Assembly: GCA_038496445.1 (NCBI GenBank) | Contig: JALMLS010000064.1 | Span: 372,001-436,000, forward strand | Reading direction: 5' to 3' | From: Trichosphaerium sp. ATCC 40318 | Taxonomy: Eukaryota > Discosea > Flabellinia > Trichosidae | Length of the DNA stretch: 64,000 nucleotides | Shown: piece by piece, positions 16,101 through 26,899 of the stretch | Numbering within the stretch: position 1 is the stretch's first letter | How the letters are laid out: each line of letters opens with the position of its first letter | Program-made: the position numbers and the translations under genes | Notes under the pieces: generated by a model | Seen by the model: the letters and a program-made list of their open reading frames with translations, nothing else | What the model was told of the DNA's origin: nothing | The model's database searches: none

Positions 16101-16391
16101 CTTCACAATATGGCGCTCTATGTAGGTGCTTAGGCACACTAAAGAAGCGATTGAACGATGTAAACAGGCCAGAAGAGGTAAGGAATTGCTTTTAAAGACC
16201 TGTGAACGTAAACTGACTTGTGTTTGTTTTAGTGGAATGACTTCTTTAAGCAATTCAAGCAAAAGTACAAAACTAAGAAGAAGCTCATACAACGTGTCAA
16301 CCTTATCGGTGACTCAATGTTCGATTTGGATACGGCTCCTCCACCAGCTAAACGCCGTAAAACGAAAAAAGGTAAAAAAGGTGTAAGGTAG
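10109..16391 (+). CDS. Very long repeat protein: coiled coil, FG/Q-rich segment, about 130-residue repeats
   Basis: No named family is evident. Exons from MTTTTDPKQQRAV (10109) to the stop at 16389-16391 join into one basic, helix-rich protein. It contains a degenerate repeat: each unit starts near NP..L or PSDLL, continues through a helix pair around a VLEVSDKCMERI-like segment, and in several copies runs through K.PVP.E into LP.WP.(Y/F)..L...YQYD. Two units (about 12700-13140 and 13320-13710) are clearest. Others appear near 11010, 12110, 13900, 14470 and 15070. An FG/Q-rich low-complexity segment lies at 11476-11720. The last 200 or so residues resemble the helical tail of SWIM-zinc-finger proteins (inference). 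The end is a nuclear-localisation-like PPPAKRRKTKKGKKGVR. Exons between 10280 and 10400 are uncertain. Confidence 0.75.
11476..11720 (+). repeat. Tandem FG/Gln-rich coding repeat
   Basis: Two near-identical blocks each encode a Gln run, then AAFGFN, a Pro/Thr/Ala stretch, TGFG, GLG.GFTPNPLQQQ. The DNA copies remain very similar, which implies recent duplication. The second copy carries an extra TGFGTA insertion and a longer CAA/CAG tract. FG dipeptides in a Gln/Thr background recall nucleoporin or prion-like segments. This is a low-complexity resemblance, not proof of a pore protein. Confidence 0.8.
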
Positions 16392-16463
16392 AAACAATAA
16401 AAATAGATAGTTAAAAAACAAGCTGTGCAGTTTCCCTACAAACTTCTCTTTTACATGTATTCG

Positions 16464-16755
16464 ATGAGCCATGTACCTTGTTTTTTCAGCTTAACCTAAT
16501 TAATCATCTTCCGTTTACCAGTGAGTCGAGATGTTCTTCCTGCATGAATAGTGTATTGCGAACTGTTGAAGCAAAGAACAATAAAAAATCTGTTGGTTTT
16601 TTGGTAAATGCTACCTATTTTCGCTCAAGAGTTATGAAGTCGATACCCTTTCTGGAGTTCGCAAAGATCGCTGTAGGACAAGTTTGACTATTCAAGAACT
16701 CAAGCGTGCATTGCTTGGTAACAGTACTGGAATACACGCTCGCTATGATAAATGA
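16464..16755 (+). CDS. Tiny hypothetical protein, four short exons
   Basis: ATG at 16464 (MSH) can be spliced through three short introns: GTACCT...TTTCAG, GTGAGT...GAATAG and GTAAAT...CAAGAG. The result is a roughly 70-residue protein passing through CELLKQRTIKNLLVF and TSLTIQELKRALLG to TGA at 16753-16755. The second half looks like a short beta-alpha module and might be ubiquitin-like, but this is weak. The region lies between the converging stops of the long repeat gene and the R3H gene. The last intron uses an unusual AG and the whole model is tentative. Confidence 0.3.
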
Positions 16756-16777
16756 AAATGAGGTAAAGGAATATGCT

Positions 16778-18701
16778 TTATTTCTTGTTCATCTTTTGCT
16801 CTTTGGGTGTGTCGAATATGCACTGATCCAAGGTAGCTAAGTATCCTTCATAAGACACTTTCAAATCTTCCTCTTTTACAGGAATTTTAAAGTAGTGCTT
16901 GAACGCTTGAGCAAAGAATGCTGGTGGAATACATTTGAAATCATAGGTGAATTTTGTCAAATCGGTAACATCCGTGAACAACTCTTTTACAAAGAATGGT
17001 TGATCTCCAATTACTGATAATTTAAATGCTGATATACTCAAAGGTATTTTTTCTTTTTCAGGCATAACATCAAGTCCTTTCTTAATCCTTAAAAAAACAT
17101 ATAAATAAGAAAGCAAGAAGAAAGATATTTGCTTGAAAAAAAAAACTGAAAAAAAAATATATCACGTGCTTTTCAGTGTCTTCTACGATTGTCTCGGTAG
17201 TTGTTTCGATAATAATCTCATCGTTATTTATACACACTACATTGTCGAAGTCACAAAGCTTAAAAATTTTATTAGCAATCACGTGACGTTGACATGTTTT
17301 CTTTTCAAAAAAATAAAAGTACGCACTTTATTATCGAGAAGGTACTCATACACTTTAGATGTCAAATGCTTCACAATGATATTACCTTTTGTTGTTTTAG
17401 ATTAATTAACCAAAAATACAATTTAAGTATAGTAGAACGTACAGCGCTTGTTATTGAGACTTCCAATGATTATTTGACGAAGGTACTTACTTTTTCTCAA
17501 GTACATAAATTCAGTAAACTTTGACATTAATTCTTCCCAACTAGTACATCCAAACACAAGGTTTGGAGAATAGTATCTCAATGCAGTAAAATTTGCGCTT
17601 TTGATGTCTACTGAAATGTAGTACTTGTCTAGACAACAAAGTTAAGAAAACATAGTTTGACATTGTAAAAAAAAGCTGTAGTTCGTACCGGCATTGCCTA
17701 TTTTGTAGACTGTTTTTCCTCTTGGACGATTATGTTTAGGTTCAAGTTTATACTCTTTAAATTCATTCTTTCTTTCAGTAAAGAGTGCCCACTCTGGTTG
17801 TTTTTTTATAGCATCGCTAATCTTGTACTTAACCTTTCGAAAAAAACAGTTAGAAGTAATAACACAAAACTAAACCATAAGCTACACTGTGCTTTAAAAA
17901 TGCACGTGTATCATTAAAGTAAATTCAACAGCTATCTAACAACGTACTGAATCTTGGGTTTTATGAAACTTTGACGATCCACCAGCTTTCTAAGAGATTC
18001 ATTAGTTAAAAAAACACGTGATAAGATGGAGGTTGTGCGTACTTTGAGGAACTCCAAAAGCCATTCATACTTTTGTTTCGTATTCAAAACATTGTCGTAC
18101 AAGTTAATGTAGTATGAGAAGAAAGGTTCTTGGATAACAGCTATGGGAATCGAGAAATCCTAAAATACACTTAACAACGAACACAAACTGTTATAACGCA
18201 CTCTTGTAAATCGTTTTAATACGCCTGTAGATAGCTGTACGCCAATATCTTCCTTTATAACGTGAGTAAAAGTAAACTTGTATTGGGCGTACCTTTACGA
18301 CTACAATACGACGTAATTGGTATTCCCCTACGCTTTTGGAGAATAAACCAAGCGTTTCAGCTGTTAACAGTTAAGTTAAACTGAATTTGTTGTAAAAACG
18401 TTTCTATTTTGTACCAATTTCATGTATGACTCTCCTGTCTTCACCGCTAAACTCAGGGCTAAATTTGTACTCAGTTTGATCTGGGTCTTCTTTAAACTTC
18501 TTTAATATAGCGATAAACGCTTCCTTATCCTGTGTTGGACCTAAAACAAGTTAGAATTATAACTAAAAATAGGGTAGACGGACGTAGTGCTGTTGTCATG
18601 TTTAAACACAAAACTATGATATAATGTTTATCGAAAAAAAAGAAAGCGTTAACCATTCTTGTAAAATTCTCGACATCAACCGGGGTTACATACAGTGACA
18701 T
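16778..18701 (-). CDS. R3H-domain protein with unusual conserved C-terminal region
   Basis: Minus-strand exons join in phase. A likely start is MSLYVTPVDVENF (ATG at 18701). A clear R3H single-stranded nucleic-acid-binding domain follows: FSPEFSGEDRRVIHEIAETL, then LFSKSVGEYQLRRIVVVK. Next comes EDIGVQLSTGVLKRFTR, then DFSIPIAVIQEPFFSYY. Further on are YYISVDIKSANFTALRYY, RKSKYLRQIIIGSLNNKR and VCINNDEIIIETTTE, three short motifs whose order and character recall the A, B and C motifs of palm-type polymerases. The C-terminal exon is FKCIPPAFFAQAFKHYFKI... ending EQKMNKK. I do not recognise a named family for the C-terminal part. The first splice after the start is unresolved. The gene converges on its left neighbour and runs tail-to-head with the MORN gene. 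Confidence 0.7.
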
Positions 18702-19031
18702 GCTTTACGTTTACCTTGTTTTCGTTGTGTACACAGTTTTCCATTTTACAGTAAAATAGTTTCATCGAATCGTACATTTTTAACAGTAGTTTGTGCTTTT
18801 ATTATTGTGGAGTTGTGTTTTGTTATTATGTGAGTTATATTACAGGAAGCAGGATGCAATACTACGAGCTAATGTTGTGTGGATATTCAGAATTTCTTTA
18901 GAGGCTCACTATTCTCGTAGAGACCTTCAAAAATTACTTTGTTTTGTTCTTTATTGTATATTCTTGCCAGACCATGTCTCTTGCCGTGGTGCCTATGACA
19001 ATCTTAATAGATGTTTATCAACTAGTATATC

Positions 19032-20055
19032 TTACCATTCACCAACATGCTTTATTTCGTGGTTTTCCCAATAGCCAATCCCATGAGGTTCTCCAGATTG
19101 CCATTGACCAACATACGAAACGTTTTCAGGAAAATCATAAATACCCCAACCATCCTAAGTATGTTGACTCTCGTATTTTGGTTTAAATCAATCACGTGTA
19201 CCTGCTCATCGGCTACCCATTCACCCCAGTAACTATGGTCATCTCCAGAAGAATAATGACCCAAACCACTAACACACGTTAGCGAAAAAAAATTATGAAA
19301 AAAAAGTGTACTGTTGTCTGTCATAACGCCACTCTCCTTCATATGTTTCCGTGACTATTTCGCCATTAACCTTGTATAATAATCAATACATACCTTTAGT
19401 GAGAGATATACCAGCACTGAGAATGCCAAGGCCATGACGCTTTCAATAATATTAATTGGTATAAAAAAAAAAACTAAAGCTTACAACATCACGCTTCCAG
19501 TCCCCAACAAACCAGTCTCCATTCGCTTTTGTGATACCTCCAAAACCCTAGAAATCTTTTAAATGTCTTGCACGAAAATCTTCAGTATACCTCACGTTCG
19601 TTCGCCTCATTTTTCGCGCCAGTGTAGTAGTTATCGTCCATCTGTTATCAAATTACAGAAAATACCTTTAAAAAAAACACTGTACGGTAGTCTCCTTTGT
19701 TGTTATGTCATTGAACGTATCTTGTAGCATGTTAGATGATGTCAACACGTTGATTAGTCGTACCATACATGTCTTGTAATTTTGACTCCATTGCCTGTAT
19801 CTTTGGTATGAAGCTGTTACGTACTTTAATGAGTAAGCCAAGAGCGATTTCGTAACGTTTTAGTACCAACTAGCTCCGCTCTCTTTAAATTGCGTTCTAT
19901 CGCGTCAAGTTTCTCAGAGCCAGTCATACGTGCGCATGCTGCGCATTGTAAGTATTAGTGGCATTTAACCAAAAAAATAAGGTGTACTAACCAATAAAAT
20001 GTACGCCAATACATACTACAAGGAGTGAGGATAACAGAGAACGAGTTGTGGCCAT
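19032..20055 (-). CDS. Secreted coiled-coil and MORN-repeat protein
   Basis: The start at 20055 gives MATTRSLLSSLLVVCIGVHF, a good signal peptide. A helical segment follows (SEKLDAIERNLKRAEL, then RYEIALGLLIKVRNSFIPK). After MDDNYYTGAKNEAN come MORN-type repeats: GFGGITKANGDWFVGDWK, RHGLGILSAGIS, TETYEGEWR, GLGHYSSGDDHSYWGEWV, GWGIYDFPENVSYVGQW and HGIGYWENHEIKHVGEW, with TAA at 19032-19034. MORN repeats form an elongated beta hairpin array, usually cytoplasmic and linked to lipid or protein scaffolding. A secreted copy is less common. The gene is split by short introns. Its start lies only about 90 bp from that of the divergent F-box gene, so the two may share a promoter. Confidence 0.8.
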
Positions 20056-20145
20056 CTTGACTCCAGTTAAATAACAGCATTCCACGGTAGTCAAATGTAC
20101 ACTTTGTACAAGTACATTGTATTATAAGCAACTACTCCCACTGGG

Positions 20146-21245
20146 ATGGAGTATCTAACAGTTAAAACGAAGCGACCACGAAGACATACAATTGATGCGT
20201 TTCCAGACCGCAAAAGGGAACGTAGATCGTCTAGTCTGAAGCTACCGTAAGTCTACAAAGAGTTACAAAAGAATTCTTTCTAAAGGTGGTTATTACCACT
20301 GTATCCGGCGTCATCACGCTTGTGCGTTGTAACAAGGCTCATTCTTCTGTTTTTAGTGAGTCTCTACACAAGTGGCACTTTCGAAACTATCACTTTATTG
20401 ACCTACCTGGCGAACGTGGTGACGCGTCTGGATTACCCCCTGAGGTATCAACGGCTAGAAAACTGCTTATAAATAATTTTTATTTTAGCTCTGGAGTGCT
20501 ATATTCGAAGAGGTGGGCAAACCGGGACTGCTAGCTGTGACCGCTGTATGTGCCATTTTGTACTATTGCACTAAAATGGCACTAGGTGAGCAAGTACTGG
20601 CGAAAGCTCGCTGTCCCTGTTATAGAATCCATCTTAAAGTACGTACAAGCAATGTCACCATTTTATTCCAACGTTTTTTGCAAGACCGTTTCGTCTCTCA
20701 GTTGACCAACAACCACCATCTTTTGGTCTGATATTCAAGACATTCTCACCAACACCTATTGTGCGCGTAAGAGGTGCGGTTTAGAGCATTTTAAAACGTT
20801 TTAACTCTTTTTTTTGATATTTTTTTAAACGTAGTGCAAAATAAGGAAACAGCAGCTATTAAGATTAAAGCTGTCTTGGTTTCTACCATTGGTCGTGGTG
20901 AGCTCCTTGAGCATAAGTACGGTCTTTTGGGGTACATAGCCGAGCTTACATGGGTTGCAAACAACGAGTGCATTGCGGAATTCGATAAGCTCATGCTCAG
21001 CCCGTACCTCAAGCCAAATGGAGGCGTCATGGCCAACACCTTCTTTCTTAAATTCACCATAGTTGAAGTACGCATTCATCTACTTCATCACTTATATATG
21101 TCCTTCCTCTCACCTCTTTGCGCTTTAGGCGTTAACACATGAGACTATCGAGAATGCCTCTGTTGTTTCTAATCCTATCCAAGTCATTTGGAAGAATGAT
21201 GCGGCTCCTGTAGCTGAAATGGAGCAACTGAACATTTCAGCTTAG
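20146..21245 (+). CDS. F-box-like protein
   Basis: ATG at 20146 opens a basic N-terminus (MEYLTVKTKRPRRHTID, RKRERRSSSLKLP). A long first intron ending TTTTTAG near 20357 restores the frame to ESLHKWHFRNYHFIDLPGE. The core is an F-box-like motif spread over two exons: LPPELWSAIFEEVGKPGLL, then AVTAVSKYWRKLAVPVIESI. F-box proteins recruit substrates to SCF ubiquitin ligases through Skp1. The C-terminal half (AAIKIKAVLVSTIGRGELL, YGLLGYIAELTWVANNECI, then ENASVVSNPIQVIWKNDAA) matches nothing I recognise and could be the substrate-binding part. The stop is TAG at 21243-21245. The exon join near 20650-20830 is unresolved. Confidence 0.65.
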
Positions 21246-21507
21246 ATTTAGTTTTTTTTTCTCACGTTCCAGAGGAAAAAATCTTCTCGAAGAGTTTGTT
21301 TGTATTTGTAATATGAGTAGTGTAGCACGCAATGTAATTTTTTTCACGTCTTTGTTTGTAAGCTTGATTTTTATGATTCGGGTAAAAAAGAAACCGTTGA
21401 GGATTGCGATAAACATAACGGCCAAAAAAAAAATTGACTCATTTTGACTTTCAGTTCTTACCTTTTCCGTTTCTTTATTCTTGAATTGCTGTTTGGGTGT
21501 GGATGCG

Positions 21508-24500
21508 ATGCGAGGCTATGTATTACTGATTCTCCTAGCATTTTTCAGTTGTATTGCAGACTCAAAGGTACATTTCGTCATGTTTTCATGGTCTAATTGC
21601 CAAAGTTGCTCATAACATCTCCCACGCAATACGCAAGCGAGCGTGATGCACCGTTAATGGTTTTGGGAAGAAATAATAAATGCACAGCATGTAACGTCCC
21701 TCTTATCAATGTAACGGCTGTTGCATGGACAAACACTGTAAAAACAGGTACGGAAACTCATTTAAAGATATTCTAATAAACCACCAGGCTTTGTAATTTT
21801 TGCTCCATTCAATAAATTTCGTTCTGAATACAAATTATGGGCTAGTCAAGGCGCTATAGGCATTATTGAGGTACATTCAATTTCAGTACAAATTTTTTTG
21901 ACACTCAACTTCTAATTCAGACATACGATGACACTCGGTACCCTCTATCATTTCTTTCATTCTTGTACTTTGCAGGTACGCTAAAACAACCTCTCCCGTC
22001 TTTTTTCAAACAAAAACAAAAAGTGATGCAGAACTTTTTTCTAAAACCAAAAGGCGACTCTGAAATAGACGTACCAATGGCGAGTGCAAGAGTAGATGAT
22101 GGTGTAGACTTGTTGAATATACCTGTTCCAGTCATTATATCGTTGACACCAGGTATGGTTGATTTGTCGTTGAGGAATCTCAAGGATCCCATGACCAAGA
22201 CAAAGAGATGGCTTTTTTTTGCTGATGGTTTTTTTTTAGATGATAATGCGTGGTACAATGTCGCACGTGCTACTGGATTCACTGTGTACCAAGTAATCTA
22301 CGCTATTGTTAGTACTGGGTTTATAATTTATCTGTTGTATGCTGTTGTCAGGTACTCGTTTATTGCTTGTTAAACCTCTAGGTGTATTTTTGAGTACTTA
22401 CATCTTATTCTAGGCTTTTTGTAAAGTTGGCTGGGCAACGTCGTTATTTTTCTATTAGACATGTCGGTGTAGTATTAATACTTGCTGGTGGTATCCTTCG
22501 CATGGTATTCTATGCAATTGGTACTGAGTAGTTGGTTTAAAAAAAAAAGACATTTTCAACTAAAATTGCTCGCAGATCCCCTTGGGTTACGTAATTTCTA
22601 TATTGCTCAAGTAACTGAAGTGTTATACACCGTATCTTTTCCGTTCAGGTAACTTACAGTTCTCCTTTTTTATACTATATCTTTGTTGTTTTATCTAAGC
22701 CGTTCTCCTTAGTATAGCAGCGTCTCAGATCCTCGTACTGCACTGGTAATCATTCTCTTCCTATTTTTTCGTTCCATGCCAGTGATGATAGCTGTATTCC
22801 ACCCTGTCATGTGATATACGTGGTCACAGTTATCTGAACTTGAAAAGAAAAAGCCAATAAGCGAAAAACTTTACAAACGCCTGATATTTTTTTTTGACTG
22901 TGTGTTTAGGCAGTACCTTCTTCGAAGTGCGAGTATTTATTTGAACTCGTTGATTATCAGGTTGAGGATTGTCGTTTACATAATAGTGGGTGTTATATTT
23001 GCAGTAGAGATTATAACGGTGTCCGTACGCGTTGCTACATTTGATAAGGGTAAGTTTAGGAAGTTCACTATTCAAGACCTTTATTCATTGAATCCAAACT
23101 GACTTTTGTTCCCTCGTTTTGTAGACCTTTCCTTTGCACCATATTTCGTGAGCGGTATAGTATATGCGTTTGCTTTATGTTCACTTATCATATACTGCTG
23201 TTATACTGCTTGGTTTGTATTAACTGGGCCTAAATTTCATCACAAAAGCGCTAACGCAGTTTTACGAAAGGTACCTGCTCTTTTCTTACATTATTCCGGG
23301 TTCTCAACACTTTTGTCGATAGGTTGGCATCTATATGCTTGTAATTGCTTTTCTATCTTCTCTTATATTAGTATGTGCTGTGGCCTTTTTACTTGGTATG
23401 TGTGTTATGAGGGTAGTTGGTACTAAGTGCTTTTTTTCGAACTAGATGTTTCAAAAACGCCCCAAGGTGCACTACCATTTTGGTCTGTTCTCTACTTTAT
23501 TTTCGATGTTTTTGGCGTGTTCGTTGTACTATCGTACGTATATACAGTCTATTTAAGTAAGGTGGTTAATGTATTCATTAGATTTACGTTACAACTGCGT
23601 GATGTTATGTCTCAGAACAAGAGCAATGGAGCTTCGAATAATAAAGAAAAAAATATTAATTTATTTGGACCACGTGTTGCTTCACATAGAATTGACAGTG
23701 TCGCTCTATCAGGTAAATTTCAGTTTCTAAAACCTCAATCTATATGTTGAACAAATAATTAGATATGGGGTCACCCCGAAGACCATCCTTTGAAGTAGCA
23801 GGTTTGCCAGCAATAATTCTTTGAAAAAATAACATTTTACTTCTTGAAGGTCCAAAGACTGCCTATGTTGGTCGTTCTGTAATGTTGGAGATTGGTATTA
23901 CTGAGAATCCATCAGAATCACCTAGAGGTGATATAATGAATGACATTCATGTCAGCTTAAAAGGAAGACATGGAAACGTGCCAATCCGTTATACATATGA
24001 TCCAAGTTCGCATAGCATTTCAGTACTTTTTACACCACCAACTGAAGGAGAATTCATTTTGTCAGTTTTGTATACTCCTGCAAGAATTCATAGTAGTCAT
24101 GCTATAACAGTAAGGCTTTTTCTATTAAATATAGGAGACTGAGATCTTTGTAGGTTGTGGATGTTCCAGCACAGACACAGCTTTCTCATACTTTAGATGT
24201 TACAGCAACTAATGATAGAAGTGCTTGGCCTTCCTCTACTGTACGCTGCATCTTTATCTAATTACTGTCTTATATTGATACTTTCATCAGCATACGTCTC
24301 TAGTCAAGTATGGATCTATAGACCCAAATCGTGCTTCTAAAATTACATCAGAATCTAGAGGCACGTTTATCATTTCCTTAGTTTTTTTTGTCAGATTCGT
24401 CGTTCTTTTATGCATATATATATAAACTACACGTTTGTCTTTTATATATTGCAGAGTATTACCTACGGGGTCTTACATTGTTTGCATTATTTGTAATACC

Positions 24501-25218
24501 TCTTGTAGATCTTTATGCTTCGGTACTTTGGAATAAGTATAGCGAAGGTCCTGTCTCGCTTGGTATCCAGTTAATGGGTATCAATGGTCCTTATAGTATT
24601 CCTTCTATATCTTCGGTTGATGTAAATATAGTACCATCGCCTTTAACAACGCCGAGTGTTGCTACTAAGAAGTCTAATCAATCGTATGCGTTCACGTTTT
24701 TGAAAAACTGTTTTACCAACTTTTCTCTTCTTTGGTATCTAATACACTTGTAGTATTTTGTGTGTGGATTATATTCCACCTAAACACTTACAAACGTGTC
24801 AAGTTACTATTCAGTACAATGAACAGATCCTCTTAGTTGTTCAAGAAATTCGTACGCTTAATCATTTCATTAGAACTTAAGTGTCAGTTACAAATGTTGA
24901 CATCGTTCAATAGCACGGCATGCCAATAGCACGTCGTTACCCCCAGTACCTATGGGAACTCCACGGTTACCAGAAAGGAAGAAAAAGCGTAGTTTACCAC
25001 CGTTACCTGAAGCAGACCTTTCAAGACAACTGCCCGTTCCACAAGCTTTTAAACCTCGACCACCAATATTCCCACCAACTCACGCTTCACAACCAAACCT
25101 AGCAACTAATGTACAATTAACACACAACAAAGAGAGCGCAGGAGATCTGACTGATTTTGTATCAAAGTTTAAACAAGCATGTGAACCAGGTATGAAGCCC
25201 AAAACATCAGATTATTGA
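21508..25218 (+). CDS. PA-domain seven-transmembrane protein with C-terminal filamin repeats
   Basis: ATG at 21508 gives a signal peptide (MRGYVLLILLAFFSCIADSK). The PA-like ectodomain follows: KCTACNVPLINVTAVAW, GFVIFAPFNKFRS, LWASQGAIGIIETYDDTRYP, VPVIISLTP. Seven hydrophobic segments start at YQVIYAIVSTGFIIYLLYAV and end with LPFWSVLYFIFDVFGVFVVL. A cytoplasmic linker leads to an immunoglobulin-like filamin repeat (GPKTAYVGRSVMLEIGITEN, IRYTYDPSSHSISVLFTPPT, GEFILSVLYTP). A second, partly resolved repeat follows (VDYIPPKHLQTCQVTIQYN). A proline-rich tail (LPPLPEADLSRQLPVPQAF) ends near 25218. The same ectodomain plus 7TM plan appears at 4844-6781. The filamin part suggests coupling of a membrane receptor to the cytoskeleton (inference). 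The join into the last exon at about 24900 is uncertain. Confidence 0.75.
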
Positions 25219-25549
25219 GACTAATTTTTTCTTAGAATCTGATTTTTAAGATTGAACTTCAAGAGTTGAGTTTCTTGAATGTTTCTACTTGTATTATTTA
25301 TTCTCTATCCTAAAAAACCTTATAATTTTCACTAACTACTTAATGAGTATGATTCCTAATCCGAGTTTCATGTATACTTGCAATAACAAAATACAAGTAA
25401 ACAACGACTGCCAAACAATAAAAAAAACTTGTAAATTAAAAAAGGATAATTTGTAGAAACTATGCTCTCTTGCTTGTTGACAATATGAATACACGTAGGA
25501 CCCAATAAAACTCATTATTGGTGAAACAATCACCCACCGATTCAAAAAC
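25219..25549. other. Spacer, nothing recognised
   Basis: This is AT-rich sequence between two plus-strand genes. A hydrophobic open frame exists on the opposite strand, but it has no splice context or family signal, so it is not called. Confidence 0.3.
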
Positions 25550-25844
25550 ATGAGAATGCGTGACCCTGTATTTGCTACAATTGATTTTTACCTCACTCAT
25601 TTTTTTTGAATACATCCGTGAGGATGAACCTTTTGCACTAGAACAAGCATATGTTGAATTAATAGATTGCAATCGGGCAACAAGAACTCAATTAAATTTG
25701 TATAGTGAAGTTGACAAATGTGAACTATTGGAGTTCATATATTCAGTTCCCGATTTGGCAAACAATTCCCGTTTTAACAATGCAAAACGGAAGGTCTATT
25801 ACTCTTTTAAGACTATACCCAGAGTGTTAATACAGACGACATAG
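25550..25844 (+). CDS. Small acidic hypothetical protein
   Basis: ATG at 25550 (MRMRDP) can be spliced via GTATTTGC...CCGTGAG to DEPFALEQAYVELIDCNRAT and onward through CELLEFIYSVPDLANNSRF. It ends at TAG after VLIQTT. Without the intron the frames do not connect. The protein is about 80 residues, mostly helical and charged. No family is recognised. It could instead be a fragment of a decayed gene. Confidence 0.35.
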
Positions 25845-25983
25845 ACCTGTAAAAGTAGGGAGAAAGTTCTAAAAGTTATTTCCCGCGATTTTATGCCGAA
25901 TAACGGCAACGACTTCTTTTGACATTCTATTTTTGCTTAGCTTGTAAATACAAGAACTACGTTCGAATTGCATCACACAAAAA

Positions 25984-26899
25984 ATGCACTCTATTCTCCT
26001 ACTTATTAGTCTCATTTGTGCAGTTTCTGCGCAAACATACCCGTTTCCTCCAACAATCAAAGCGATCGCTTTTGAATTCAGTAGCACCTCTGCAAGTGAT
26101 TCAGACCCAAACATTACAACGGCTACAGGGCAAATATTCTTCATGCGCACCGAAGACACCGAAATGTTTAAGGTTCGTACTTGGCAATTTCAGTGGAACA
26201 ATATTGTAGAGGTTGGCTGTTTAATGGCTAACGGCGGTTAAACCGTTTCAACCTGCTTAACGGCGGATAACGTCAAAAAATATAAAGGTTGACAAATAAG
26301 TGTCAAATGATATAACTTTGCAATTTCAAAATAACATTACACGTGTCCGTTTTCCTTAGGCGATATTTTTTTATAATATCACCTCTACAGCATTTTGAAC
26401 GTAGTTTAACTAATATTTAAAAAACAGGCAGCCATAGAACTCAATGTCAATGGAAGAATCGCAACAGAAAAAACTATTTCTATTAAAAATGATACAACTG
26501 TGGTACGCTTTAGTTAAGGAATACAAGTTTAAGTATCTTAGATTGCAGCTATTGGAACACGTGCTGGATGCCAAGTACAAACTTTACCTGCAAAGAAGAT
26601 CGATTGCTATCCATGGGCAAAAGTACTTTTTTTTCTTCTTAAGGCTTTTCTCGACTTGCTCTTGTTTACCAATTATCAAGCGCTCCAACGGTAACTGGGA
26701 TCGCCAGTGCCAGTTTGCAAGTAGCAAAATTGTGACTATGGTTGAAGTAAAAGACGGTGAGATTGAGTCTTTTATCATCACTACAATAACAGATACAACA
26801 TTTCAAACAACAGAAACATCAATCACTAAAATGTTATCGCCTCCTACCGCTAGTGAATTCAAGGAAAGTTTTCTTTATAATCGTAAAAAACAAGTCTAA
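25984..26899 (+). CDS. Secreted hypothetical protein
   Basis: The start gives a clean signal peptide, MHSILLLISLICAVSAQ, and the mature part begins TYPFPPTIKAIAFEFSST. Splicing over a long first intron (26171-26428) leads to AAIELNVNGRIATEKTISIK, then IAAIGTRAGCQVQTLPAKK, CYPWAKAFLDLL, and finally KIVTMVEVKDGEIESFIITT ending at TAA. The mature protein looks beta-rich with a few cysteines. I do not recognise the family. It lies directly downstream of the PA-7TM-filamin gene, but nothing ties the two functionally. Confidence 0.6.

Noticed and set aside
20249-20358. Membrane-helix-like reading of the second F-box exon
   Set aside because: An earlier acceptor gives hydrophobic junk that ends at a stop. 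Using the TTTTTAG acceptor near 20357 leads in phase to the F-box motif.
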